Below, one piece after another: positions 56,764 through 64,000 of a stretch of DNA of 64,000 bases (within the stretch, counting starts at the first letter, position 1; each line of letters starts with the position of its first letter). The stretch spans positions 1,205,784-1,269,783 of the forward strand of contig NZ_LT732529.1 of assembly GCF_900156865.1 (NCBI RefSeq), in the 5' to 3' direction. Origin of the DNA: Litchfieldia sinesaloumensis (GTDB lineage: Bacteria; Bacillota; Bacilli; Bacillales; Bacillaceae_L). Both the position numbers and the translations under genes were made by a program. A model generated the notes under the pieces. The model was not told the origin of the DNA. It ran no database searches and saw nothing but the letters and a program-made list of their open reading frames with translations.

Positions 56764-58935
56764 TTACTTATCTAGCTTTAGTTTGGCCAGTGCATCGGCT
56801 AATGCTGTGTTGATTGGCTCTTCCTTTTGTTGCTTTTTCATGTAATTGGATACTTCTTTTTTAGATAGTTTACCACTTTGATTCTTTTTACGGCGCTCGT
56901 TGAAGGTAGATAGTTTTTCTCTATGGCCACATTTACACACAAATAGTTGACCTTCCCCTTCTCCACGCAGTTCCAGTTTCTTATGACAATTCGGGCATCT
57001 TGCGTTTGTTAGTTTCGCGATGTTTTTACGATGACCACATTCGCGATCTTGACAGACTAGCATTTTCCCTTTTTTTCCATTTACTTCAAGCATTAATTTA
57101 CCACAGTCCGGACATTTTGTTCCTGTGATATTATCATGCTTGAATTTTGAGTCACTTGTTTTGATCTCAGAGACAACTTCTTTTGTATATTGCTTTATAT
57201 CTGAAATGAAAGCATTTTTCTTTAAGCGGCCTTTCGCAATTTGCTCAAGTTTTTGCTCCCATTCAGCTGATAGTACGGGGGATTTTATATCCTCTGGGAC
57301 AAATTCTAAAAGTTGTTTCCCTTTATTCGTAATATGAATGTCTTGCCCTTTCTTTTCAATTAAAAATGTATTGAAAAGCTTATCGATAATATCCGCACGT
57401 GTTGCCACTGTACCTAGTCCACCTGTTTTGCCGATTGTATCGATTAAATCTTTACTTTCTCCTGCCATATATTTAGCAGGGTTTTCCATTGCGGAGAGCA
57501 AAGTACCTTCATTGAACGGCTTAGGTGGTTGTGTTTCTTTATTGATTTCTTTAATACTAAGGAGCTTCACAGTCATCCCTGGCTGAATCGATGCTGGAAT
57601 TTGACCTTCATCATCATTCTCATCCATTGAAGTGATAACCTCTTTCCACCCTATCGACGTAACTGTGATCCCTTTTGCAGTGAAAGATTCTTTACCTATA
57701 CGGGCCAGTACTGTTTTTTGTTCATACGTATAAGGTGGAAGAAATACGGCTAAAAAGCGTTTTACGATGAGATCATAGATTTTCTCTTCCTTAGCGGATA
57801 AAGCTTGTAAATTCGGGCGCTCTTCAGTTGGAATGATTGCGTGGTGGTCTGTCACCTTGCTATTATCAACAAACGATTTATTCGTCTTAATTCCGCTCTT
57901 CAAAATCTTTGCACCAATTTTAGAGTATGGCTGAACCATACATGCTTCAATTCGATCCTTCAATGTCTCAATCATATCGGTTGATATGTATTTTGAATCT
58001 GTACGTGGATAAGTTACTAGCTTGTGCTGTTCGTAAAGCTTTTGAAGGACATTTAAAGTTTCCTTTGCTGAGAAGCCAAATCGCTTATTGGCATCACGTT
58101 GAAGCTCTGTTAAATCATAAAGATGTGGAGCATAGCTTTTCTTTTGCGACGTTTGGACATCGATGATTTCGGCTTCTTGTCCTTGTAGGGAACGTACAAT
58201 GGAAGATGAGACTTCTTTTTTGAAAATACGTTGCTCCTTTGTTTTTTCATGCTGCCATTTTAGGGTTAAACCGTCAGCTACTGCTCTAATTTCAGTGTAT
58301 GGAACGGGTTTGAAGTTTTTAATTTCCTCTTCGCGCTTAGCAATAATGGCAAGTGTTGGTGTTTGGACACGGCCACATGAGAGTTGTGCATTAAATTTTG
58401 TTGTCAATGCTCTAGTAGCATTAATCCCAACAAGCCAGTCAGCCTCGGCACGTGCGACAGCAGAAGAATAGAGATTTTCGTATTCTTTTCCGTTTTTGAG
58501 GGTAGCAAAACCTTGTTTAATGGCTTTATCTGTCACAGATGAAATCCATAAACGCTTAATCGGTTTACTTGTTTTTGATTTTTCAATGATCCATCTAGCA
58601 ACCAGTTCTCCTTCTCGACCTGCGTCCGTTGCAATAATGATTTCACCGACATCCTTCCGGTGCATTTGGGTCTTTACAGCACTATATTGTTTGCCAGTTT
58701 GCTTGATTACGACAAGACTTAATGGATTAGGAATAATCGGTAGGTGCTCTAGCTTCCACGATTTATATTGTTCCCCGTATTTTTCAGGGTCTGCTAGTGT
58801 AACAAGATGTCCTAATGCCCATGTTACGATATATTTATCTCCTTCGAAAAAGCCATTCCCCTTCTTGTGACAATTAAGGACACGGGCGATGTCTCTCCCA
58901 ACAGATGGTTTTTCAGCAAGAACTAGTGATTTCAT
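56764..58935 (-). CDS. topB: DNA topoisomerase III
   Basis: A 723-residue type IA topoisomerase. TOPRIM metal residues (AEKPS near 7-11; ATDAGREGE 102-110), catalytic Tyr309 in LVTYPRTDSKY, and the conserved CGRVQTPTL. The C-terminus has two Cys4 zinc-ribbon-like units (CPDCG...CQDRECGH and CPNCH...CKCGH). Removes precatenanes and recombination intermediates. TTGGAGG before the ATG. Confidence 0.96.
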   Translation of the reverse strand: MKSLVLAEKPSVGRDIARVLNCHKKGNGFFEGDKYIVTWALGHLVTLADPEKYGEQYKSWKLEHLPIIPNPLSLVVIKQTGKQYSAVKTQMHRKDVGEIIIATDAGREGELVARWIIEKSKTSKPIKRLWISSVTDKAIKQGFATLKNGKEYENLYSSAVARAEADWLVGINATRALTTKFNAQLSCGRVQTPTLAIIAKREEEIKNFKPVPYTEIRAVADGLTLKWQHEKTKEQRIFKKEVSSSIVRSLQGQEAEIIDVQTSQKKSYAPHLYDLTELQRDANKRFGFSAKETLNVLQKLYEQHKLVTYPRTDSKYISTDMIETLKDRIEACMVQPYSKIGAKILKSGIKTNKSFVDNSKVTDHHAIIPTEERPNLQALSAKEEKIYDLIVKRFLAVFLPPYTYEQKTVLARIGKESFTAKGITVTSIGWKEVITSMDENDDEGQIPASIQPGMTVKLLSIKEINKETQPPKPFNEGTLLSAMENPAKYMAGESKDLIDTIGKTGGLGTVATRADIIDKLFNTFLIEKKGQDIHITNKGKQLLEFVPEDIKSPVLSAEWEQKLEQIAKGRLKKNAFISDIKQYTKEVVSEIKTSDSKFKHDNITGTKCPDCGKLMLEVNGKKGKMLVCQDRECGHRKNIAKLTNARCPNCHKKLELRGEGEGQLFVCKCGHREKLSTFNERRKKNQSGKLSKKEVSNYMKKQQKEEPINTALADALAKLKLDK

Positions 58936-58994
58936 TTCAATTCCTCCAATTCATTCTTCTTATTATACACGATTTGGATTTGAAGGCATAAAGA

Positions 58995-59018
58995 AAACTC
59001 GGTATTAACACCGAGTTT
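58995..59018 (-). terminator. terminator overlapping the histidine kinase stop
   Basis: AAACTCGGT (58995-59003) pairs with ACCGAGTTT (59010-59018); minus-strand T-run TTTTCTTT. Confidence 0.85.
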
Positions 59019-60126
59019 AATGATTATTAGGGAGAGTAATTTTAAATTCTGTTAAGTAGGAATCTGATGAACAAGAAATGGTACCACCATGTTTTTCGAT
59101 GATTTTTTTACATACAAAAAGTCCTATCCCTGTTCCAAATTCCTTAGTTGTATAAAACGGTTCAAAAATGGTATCAAGCGATTCTTTTGGTATTGCCGGT
59201 CCATTGTTTGAGATGGAAACGACAATTTCTTTATCACATCTATGACCTTTTATCGTAATACTTCTATCCGTTTCTCGCTGTCTTAATGCGTCGATGGAAT
59301 TCATAAGTATATTCAATAATACCTGTCTAATTTCGTCTTCATTTACCGTAATACTGATATCATCAGCAATATCAGTTGAAACGTTTACATCCCCGTCTAA
59401 AATACTAGCGTAGATGAACTCGGTAATTTCAGTAAACATACTGTGCAATGAGACCTCTTCTTGCTGATTATCAATTAGTTCTTTCTTTGAGACATGCAAG
59501 AACTGAGAAATTTTATAATTCAACTGATTTAATTCATGGCTTATGATATCTAAGTACTTTACGTCTGGGTTGTCATTACCAATGAGTTTGACAAAGCCAA
59601 TTACAGCTGTAAGTGGATTGCGAAATTCATGAACAAATGTCGATGCCATTTGACCGAGTATGGTTAGACGCTCCTGATGACTTTGGTCGATGTAATGAAT
59701 TTTATCTTGGAGCTGTTTCTCTTTCATTTCCGTGTATTTTGAAACAGCATGGTAGGAAAATAAATCGAAGATTCGATTTACTTCTTCGAAAATAGGTTCT
59801 AGTTTATCGTGATCAATCCCTGAGCGATAAATATACTTAAGTATTTCGCTCCTTCCAAGATTGACATTATAGACAAATTCCCCGATATTAATATTTGCTT
59901 CCACTCGTTCTTCTGCCAGTTTACAAGCAAATGTTTTTAGTTTTTCTTCATCAATAGGAGTAATCAATGAGTTCTTTATGAGTTCAAACATTGATAATCC
60001 ATTCAATACTAATTTGTCCTTGTGAACATCATCCTCAGACATGACTGATTTCTCTTTCCATGATTTTAAAAAGAATGATAGATTGCTTTCTAGGTAATAG
60101 ATGAGTTCTGCAGCGGCTTGATTCAT
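59017..60126 (-). CDS. cytoplasmic sensor histidine kinase
   Basis: A 369-residue kinase without membrane segments. Residues 1-140 form a helical sensor domain resembling the 'histidine kinase N-terminal' family (PF09385-like). The HisKA motif STFVHEFRNPLTAVIGF has phospho-acceptor His166. The HATPase domain has QVLLNILMNSIDAL (N box), ISNNGPAI (G1), EPFYTTKEFGTGIGL (F/G2). No response regulator is adjacent, so it is an orphan kinase, possibly feeding the sporulation phosphorelay. ATG 60126 (MNQAAAEL) follows AAAGGACC; ATG 60144 lacks an RBS. Confidence 0.88.
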   Translation of the reverse strand: MNQAAAELIYYLESNLSFFLKSWKEKSVMSEDDVHKDKLVLNGLSMFELIKNSLITPIDEEKLKTFACKLAEERVEANINIGEFVYNVNLGRSEILKYIYRSGIDHDKLEPIFEEVNRIFDLFSYHAVSKYTEMKEKQLQDKIHYIDQSHQERLTILGQMASTFVHEFRNPLTAVIGFVKLIGNDNPDVKYLDIISHELNQLNYKISQFLHVSKKELIDNQQEEVSLHSMFTEITEFIYASILDGDVNVSTDIADDISITVNEDEIRQVLLNILMNSIDALRQRETDRSITIKGHRCDKEIVVSISNNGPAIPKESLDTIFEPFYTTKEFGTGIGLFVCKKIIEKHGGTISCSSDSYLTEFKITLPNNH

Positions 60127-60291
60127 TTGTTCAGGTCCTTTCATAAAATACGATTAAAGTCCATAATATGTATTTATTCTACATATTTTGCGGAATTCCT
60201 TTTTGAATTTTAGAAAAATTAAAATAGTAGACAAGTTTTATGGGAGGGCAAGCATACATTATATTGAGACAAACTATAGGAGGGTTGATTA

Positions 60292-60738
60292 ATGAATTTT
60301 GTAGTGATTAAAAGAAGTTGGATTGTTACCGCTTTTGTTGCTGCATTGGTCGTAATTGGAGGATGGATTTGGCTGAAACCAGAGATCATTCCAACCATTG
60401 CACCACAGGCTGCGAAAGACGATGTCGTGATACATATTACAACTGGAGAACTTAAATCTAAGACGGATGACGGCAAAGAAATTGAATCCTACTTTTGGAA
60501 TCCTGGAACGGTCTATGTACCCGATGGCAAAGAAGTAACGTTTAAGATTTATGGTGTAAATGGGAAAGAGCATTCATTTTACATTGAAGGTACAGACATA
60601 AAGGGCACTGTAAAAAAAGGAGAGGAAATCACCGTTAACGCCACTTTTAAAGAAGAGGGTATGTACCGTATCATCTGCTTAAATCACTCTGATATCAATA
60701 ATAATGGTCCGATGATTGGTTATATTGTCGTAGATTAA
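60292..60738 (+). CDS. membrane-anchored cupredoxin-domain protein
   Basis: A 148-residue protein with one N-terminal membrane helix (residues 8-28) and an extracellular cupredoxin domain. Type 1 copper ligands can be placed: His94 (GKEHSF), Cys129 (RIICLNH), His132 and Met141 (NNGPMIGY). Such proteins carry electrons or bind copper outside the membrane. ATAGGAGGG precedes the ATG. No copper ATPase or oxidase adjacent; monocistronic. Confidence 0.85.
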   Translation: MNFVVIKRSWIVTAFVAALVVIGGWIWLKPEIIPTIAPQAAKDDVVIHITTGELKSKTDDGKEIESYFWNPGTVYVPDGKEVTFKIYGVNGKEHSFYIEGTDIKGTVKKGEEITVNATFKEEGMYRIICLNHSDINNNGPMIGYIVVD

Positions 60739-60764
60739 TTTTTAGTGTAGCTAGGAAAAATGCC

Positions 60765-60795
60765 AAACAGGAGAATTTCTTCTCCTGTTTTTTTA
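60765..60795. terminator. bidirectional terminator
   Basis: AAACAGGAGAA (60765-60775) pairs with TTCTCCTGTTT (60780-60790), then T7; serves the cupredoxin gene and perhaps the convergent gene. Confidence 0.9.
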
Positions 60796-61191
60796 GATTT
60801 TTTTTACTGTAATGGCATTCGTTGTTTTTTTGACAATACAATCTTCAATATCTGCTTGTCCAAGGAGACCAAGAGTTATGGCGGCTTCTATTTTCTGTTG
60901 GTCGGGCTGCTTTGTAATTTGAATGCAGTCAACAAGATTTAATTCTTCTAATCTCTGAACCATCTTCTCGTTGTGATAGCCTTCTGAGGAACGAATAATG
61001 CGTTGAATTTTGTAATCCCCTACTACTGATTCCCCTTTTTCATGCTTACCAACTGTTTCATCGAAATACGAATTAAAAGCCTTTTTTAATTCCTTCAGTT
61101 CCTTCTCAATCTCCTTCGCCTTTTCACTTAATGTGAAATATCTTGTAATCAGTTCTTCTCGTAGCTGTGTAAAAGACGTTGAATCTTGCAT
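60793..61191 (-). CDS. hypothetical coiled-coil protein
   Basis: A 132-residue soluble protein. Residues about 8-50 form a charged coiled coil (REELITRYFTLSEKAKEIEK) and the remainder looks alpha/beta. No recognised domain. ATG 61191 (MQDSTSF) has GGGGTG upstream, preferred over ATG 61227. Lies downstream of yojO on the same strand with a 131-base gap. Confidence 0.65.
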   Translation of the reverse strand: MQDSTSFTQLREELITRYFTLSEKAKEIEKELKELKKAFNSYFDETVGKHEKGESVVGDYKIQRIIRSSEGYHNEKMVQRLEELNLVDCIQITKQPDQQKIEAAITLGLLGQADIEDCIVKKTTNAITVKKI

Positions 61192-61322
61192 ATGGTTCAC
61201 CCCATTTTTTTTTTGATACTTCATCATATGTTTGGGGATGGAAGAACATTCTTTTCACTAATATAGAAAAAACAAAGGAGCAAGACTTTATGCAAGCTTT
61301 GCTCCTCCCTTTTGGCCACTCT

Positions 61323-63239
61323 TTATATGCTCTTGTATAACAGCTTCTTCAGTAATGGAAATAGTACATCTGGTAATTGCTCGATGTTTGGAACTAAGAT
61401 GCTGTATTTTCCATAGATATTTTGGATTGTTGTTTGTTGGCCTTCATCAATCTCTCCATTTGATAAGAAGACATTGATAACTTCGATGCCATGTTTTCTT
61501 GCTTTTAGAACCGCTTCGTGTGTGTCTATAATTCCATTTTGCTCATAATCAAATGCTGCTGGTTCGCCATCTGAAAAGACGAGAAGGAATTTTTGTTTTT
61601 CGGTTCGTTGTAATAATTTTTTCGTTTGCAAGCGGATTGAAAAACCGTCGCGGTTGTCCTCCTCAGGCTCGAGTTGCATCATTTCCGCCCCGTAGTTTCT
61701 CTTTAAGCTTGAATCAAAATCAATAACGGTTTGCATGTAGTTTGGTTGTTTCGTACTATCTGCATCATTTGTATCTTCCCAGAAACCTGTAACATCATGA
61801 GGAACCTGGACGGACTTTAATGCTTCATGAAAAAGGGCAATCCCGAGCTTTGTTTGATCCATTTTATCGTACATTGATGCCGAGCAATCGACTAACAGTG
61901 AGAACACAGCATCAATCTGATGGGATGGCTGCTCTTTTTTATAAAAGAGTCTGGGATTGTCGTCCGTAAAAATGCGTAACAGTTTTTTATTTAAGCGTCC
62001 AAAGTGCAAGTCTCCTCTGGGGAGGTTCTTTTTATGCTCCAAGGTTTTTAGAATCATTTGCTTTAATTTTTTTTGATAAGGAGCAATGATAGCTTTGTTC
62101 TTTTCGTACTGAATAACCTCAGCATCCGTTGGTTTTCGAGCTTTCTTAAAGACGGGATAAGCAAAACGATTTTCTTTTCCAAATTCGGATTCTGCAGATC
62201 CTTCTTTGTCCGTATGGACTAATTCCATCGCTTCAAGCTTTGAATAATCGCTGTTTTTACTTTTTCGAGACGAACCTTGGGCAATTCCTAGCGCTTGGTC
62301 ACCCTCTTCGCCTTCTCTCGCGCCCTCGCCCATTAGATTAGTTTTAGAGCCTTGTTCTAAATCAAATTGTAAAAAGCTTTTGGTAGGTGTGCTTGTTTCT
62401 CGATGCCACGTCTCGAATTTTTCCTCATGGATGTCCTCGTCGCCTTTTTTTACATCATCAAGCTCATCGTTATTTTTCAGTTTATCTTTCCGTTTCAGGT
62501 CATCAATTGTTAAGCCTTCCTCAAGCCGTTCATAATCCAGCTCAGGCAAATGAAAATACGTATTTAACATGTCTTCGTCAAGGACATCTTCTAAAACGTC
62601 AACAATCTCTCGACAAAGAGAACCAATCTCTTTTGTTGATTTTGCGTCGAATACTTTTTCAATTTGTCTTCGAAGAAACGGAACCACAAGATCAATCTTT
62701 TCCTGAATCGGAGGAATATCTTCAAGTGGTGATTGTGCTGTTAAAAGTATAAATAGCGCATTAAATAAAGCATCCGTTGGTACACTTTTGACCATATTTA
62801 CATGGAGTTGGTCTTGATAGTACTTACGGTATATACGACGTCGCTCCGTAAACGATTTTCGAGTTCCTGGACGTTCTTTAGTGCAAAGCTCTTCGAGACG
62901 AAAGTCTTCAAAAAGCATCAATAATTGCTTTGCAAACTTCGGTAGTTCAGAGCTTTTGCAGAATGTTAAATATCGGTCGATTTCTTTAAAATCCGTGTAT
63001 TTTATACTGCCAATTGTTCGTAAAAACACATCGCTAAGTAATCCGTTTCGTTTGTCATTCGCTGGTCGATTATCCCAAAAATGGCTAATGATGATTTTTT
63101 GTTGAATCGGGTCCAGGTATGACTTGTAGCCTAACTCAATTTCAAGTTCGGGATTTTTTGAGATTGTTTTGGCAAGGTCTGATAACTCCATGAACAAGAA
63201 GGAGTCTACCTTCTTATCATTAAATTGAATAAATCTCAT
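61323..63239 (-). CDS. yojO: VWA domain protein YojO (NorD/CobT-like)
   Basis: A 638-residue protein: helical N-terminal half, an acidic/charged linker (about 245-380) and a C-terminal von Willebrand A domain with the MIDAS motif DCSASMYD (451-458) and later metal-site residues in VFSDGEPAAFD. It partners with the MoxR-type ATPase immediately upstream, as in B. subtilis yojN-yojO and norQ-norD; such pairs act as chaperones that insert cofactors or activate complexes. The client is unknown. ATG 63239 overlaps the yojN stop region by coupled translation. Confidence 0.88.
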   Translation of the reverse strand: MRFIQFNDKKVDSFLFMELSDLAKTISKNPELEIELGYKSYLDPIQQKIIISHFWDNRPANDKRNGLLSDVFLRTIGSIKYTDFKEIDRYLTFCKSSELPKFAKQLLMLFEDFRLEELCTKERPGTRKSFTERRRIYRKYYQDQLHVNMVKSVPTDALFNALFILLTAQSPLEDIPPIQEKIDLVVPFLRRQIEKVFDAKSTKEIGSLCREIVDVLEDVLDEDMLNTYFHLPELDYERLEEGLTIDDLKRKDKLKNNDELDDVKKGDEDIHEEKFETWHRETSTPTKSFLQFDLEQGSKTNLMGEGAREGEEGDQALGIAQGSSRKSKNSDYSKLEAMELVHTDKEGSAESEFGKENRFAYPVFKKARKPTDAEVIQYEKNKAIIAPYQKKLKQMILKTLEHKKNLPRGDLHFGRLNKKLLRIFTDDNPRLFYKKEQPSHQIDAVFSLLVDCSASMYDKMDQTKLGIALFHEALKSVQVPHDVTGFWEDTNDADSTKQPNYMQTVIDFDSSLKRNYGAEMMQLEPEEDNRDGFSIRLQTKKLLQRTEKQKFLLVFSDGEPAAFDYEQNGIIDTHEAVLKARKHGIEVINVFLSNGEIDEGQQTTIQNIYGKYSILVPNIEQLPDVLFPLLKKLLYKSI

Positions 63240-63249
63240 TGTTAAAACC

Positions 63250-64000
63250 TCACTCAAACAGTGTTTCTGCTATATTTTTAACCGCTGCTTTCTCCCGATC
63301 GTCCTCAAGTTTTTCAATAATGCCACGTTCGATTGCTCGTAGTGGCGGCATGTACATTGCCAAATCACATGTGTCAATTAATGCACGTATTGACGCAGCT
63401 TCTTCTGAAAGCATACCCCCACGCACCTGGGTAATTAAATCGGATGACAAGGATACAAATTTATTGATTAAATTCTCATCCTGTAATTGGGTTTGTGTAT
63501 GAAGAACTTCCCTCAGCGTTTCGCCTTGAATATAGGGAACATCAATAACGACAAAGCGGTTTTTAAGTGCTTCATTCAATGGAACAGTTCCTACATAGCC
63601 TTCATTGATAGCGGCAATAACACCAAAGCCATTTTCTGCACGAACGACTTCAGCTGTAAACGGATTTGTAATCATTTTCCGGTAATCAAGAACTCCATTT
63701 AAGATTGGAAGTGTTTCCGGCTTCGCCATATTAATTTCATCAATGTAAAGCAAGTAGCCTTTCTTCATTGCATTGATGACAGGGCCTGACACAAATTCAA
63801 TTTTCATTTTCCCATCATGTTCTTGGATCGTTTTATAGCCTAGTAAAGCTTCAGCATCCAGGTCGACTGAACAGTTGATGCTGTACATTGGTTGTGCAAA
63901 TAATTGGGAAATGGTTTCGGCAAGCTTTGTTTTTCCAGATCCAGTTGGACCTTTTAGTAGCACATTCTTTCCGATACTTAATGCAATGACCGCATCACGA
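63250..64000 (-). CDS. yojN: MoxR-family AAA+ ATPase YojN (5' end beyond window)
   Basis: The visible C-terminal ~250 codons include Walker A GPTGSGKT, Walker [16 protein letters not shown], sensor residues in [14 protein letters not shown], and the arginine-rich end; the frame stays open to the right edge. The GTG at 63963 is internal, not a start, because the conserved upstream segment ([13 protein letters not shown]) continues. AAA+ partner of the VWA protein YojO, with which it overlaps. Similar to NorQ/CbbQ. Confidence 0.88.
   Translation of the reverse strand, partial: RDAVIALSIGKNVLLKGPTGSGKTKLAETISQLFAQPMYSINCSVDLDAEALLGYKTIQEHDGKMKIEFVSGPVINAMKKGYLLYIDEINMAKPETLPILNGVLDYRKMITNPFTAEVVRAENGFGVIAAINEGYVGTVPLNEALKNRFVVIDVPYIQGETLREVLHTQTQLQDENLINKFVSLSSDLITQVRGGMLSEEAASIRALIDTCDLAMYMPPLRAIERGIIEKLEDDREKAAVKNIAETLFE

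Overview
The window is chromosomal DNA from a low-GC, endospore-forming member of the Bacillaceae. The evidence is Bacillus-type gene sets in Bacillus order: hutP-hutH-hutU-hutI-hutG with a HutP-type leader terminator, des-desK-desR, dedA-uppP, cstA, dacC, mntR, pepF, topB and yojN-yojO. Strong GGAGG ribosome binding sites, TTG/GTG starts and intrinsic terminators with T-runs fit the same picture. There are no rRNA or tRNA genes, CRISPR arrays, prophage or intact IS elements. No gap between genes exceeds about 300 bases. Most genes lie on the minus strand.

Layout. 1-2446: three-gene membrane operon (polytopic protein, DUF4129, DUF4350), cut by the left edge. 2627-7464: FAD amino-acid oxidoreductase, two tiny plus-strand genes, a CadA-type metal ATPase with an in-frame TGA at its first CxxC cysteine, and a YcgL-type nucleotidyltransferase. 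7534-13625: complete histidine-utilisation operon with promoter, CodY-like box and HutP attenuator, but no hutM transporter. 13715-15414: FabG/MaoC/MaoC acyl-chain module with an operator-like palindrome. 15509-18260: aldo-keto reductase and sulfatase. 18491-21365: membrane-fluidity system desR/desK/des. 21651-24059: guanylate-kinase-like protein with an altered P-loop, PpaC, DUF6509 and a small membrane protein. 24091-27217: cstA, a small protein ending in Cys-Cys and a cysteine-free ArsA/Get3-like ATPase, behind a CcpA (cre)-controlled promoter. 27355-30343: TrpXYZ-like ABC importer with a structured leader. 30484-36858: NSS symporter, CorC/HlyC-family protein, YceI with two operator palindromes, DacC with an apparent AUU start, UppP and DedA. 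37682-43409: ExoA, SDR, secreted HExxH protein, MntR, a sigma/anti-sigma fusion and YndM. 43688-51701: heterodimeric ABC exporter, MFS pump, CorA and PepF. 51952-56582: VOC protein, a Gly/Pro-rich protein, a two-module isoprenoid-synthase protein and an SDR. 56764-64000: TopB, cytoplasmic histidine kinase, cupredoxin, a helical protein, YojO, and YojN cut by the right edge.

Two families of ~125 bp GC-rich intergenic elements with short terminal inverted repeats are present: two full copies and one fragment of the first family, and one copy of the second.

Best candidates for new biology: the 789-residue protein with an intact prenyl-diphosphate synthase module behind an unassigned ~500-residue module carrying its own aspartate-rich motifs; the cstA/Cys-Cys/ArsA-like cluster; the one-chain sigma/anti-sigma protein; the TGA at the metal-binding cysteine of CadA; and the double-operator yceI promoter.
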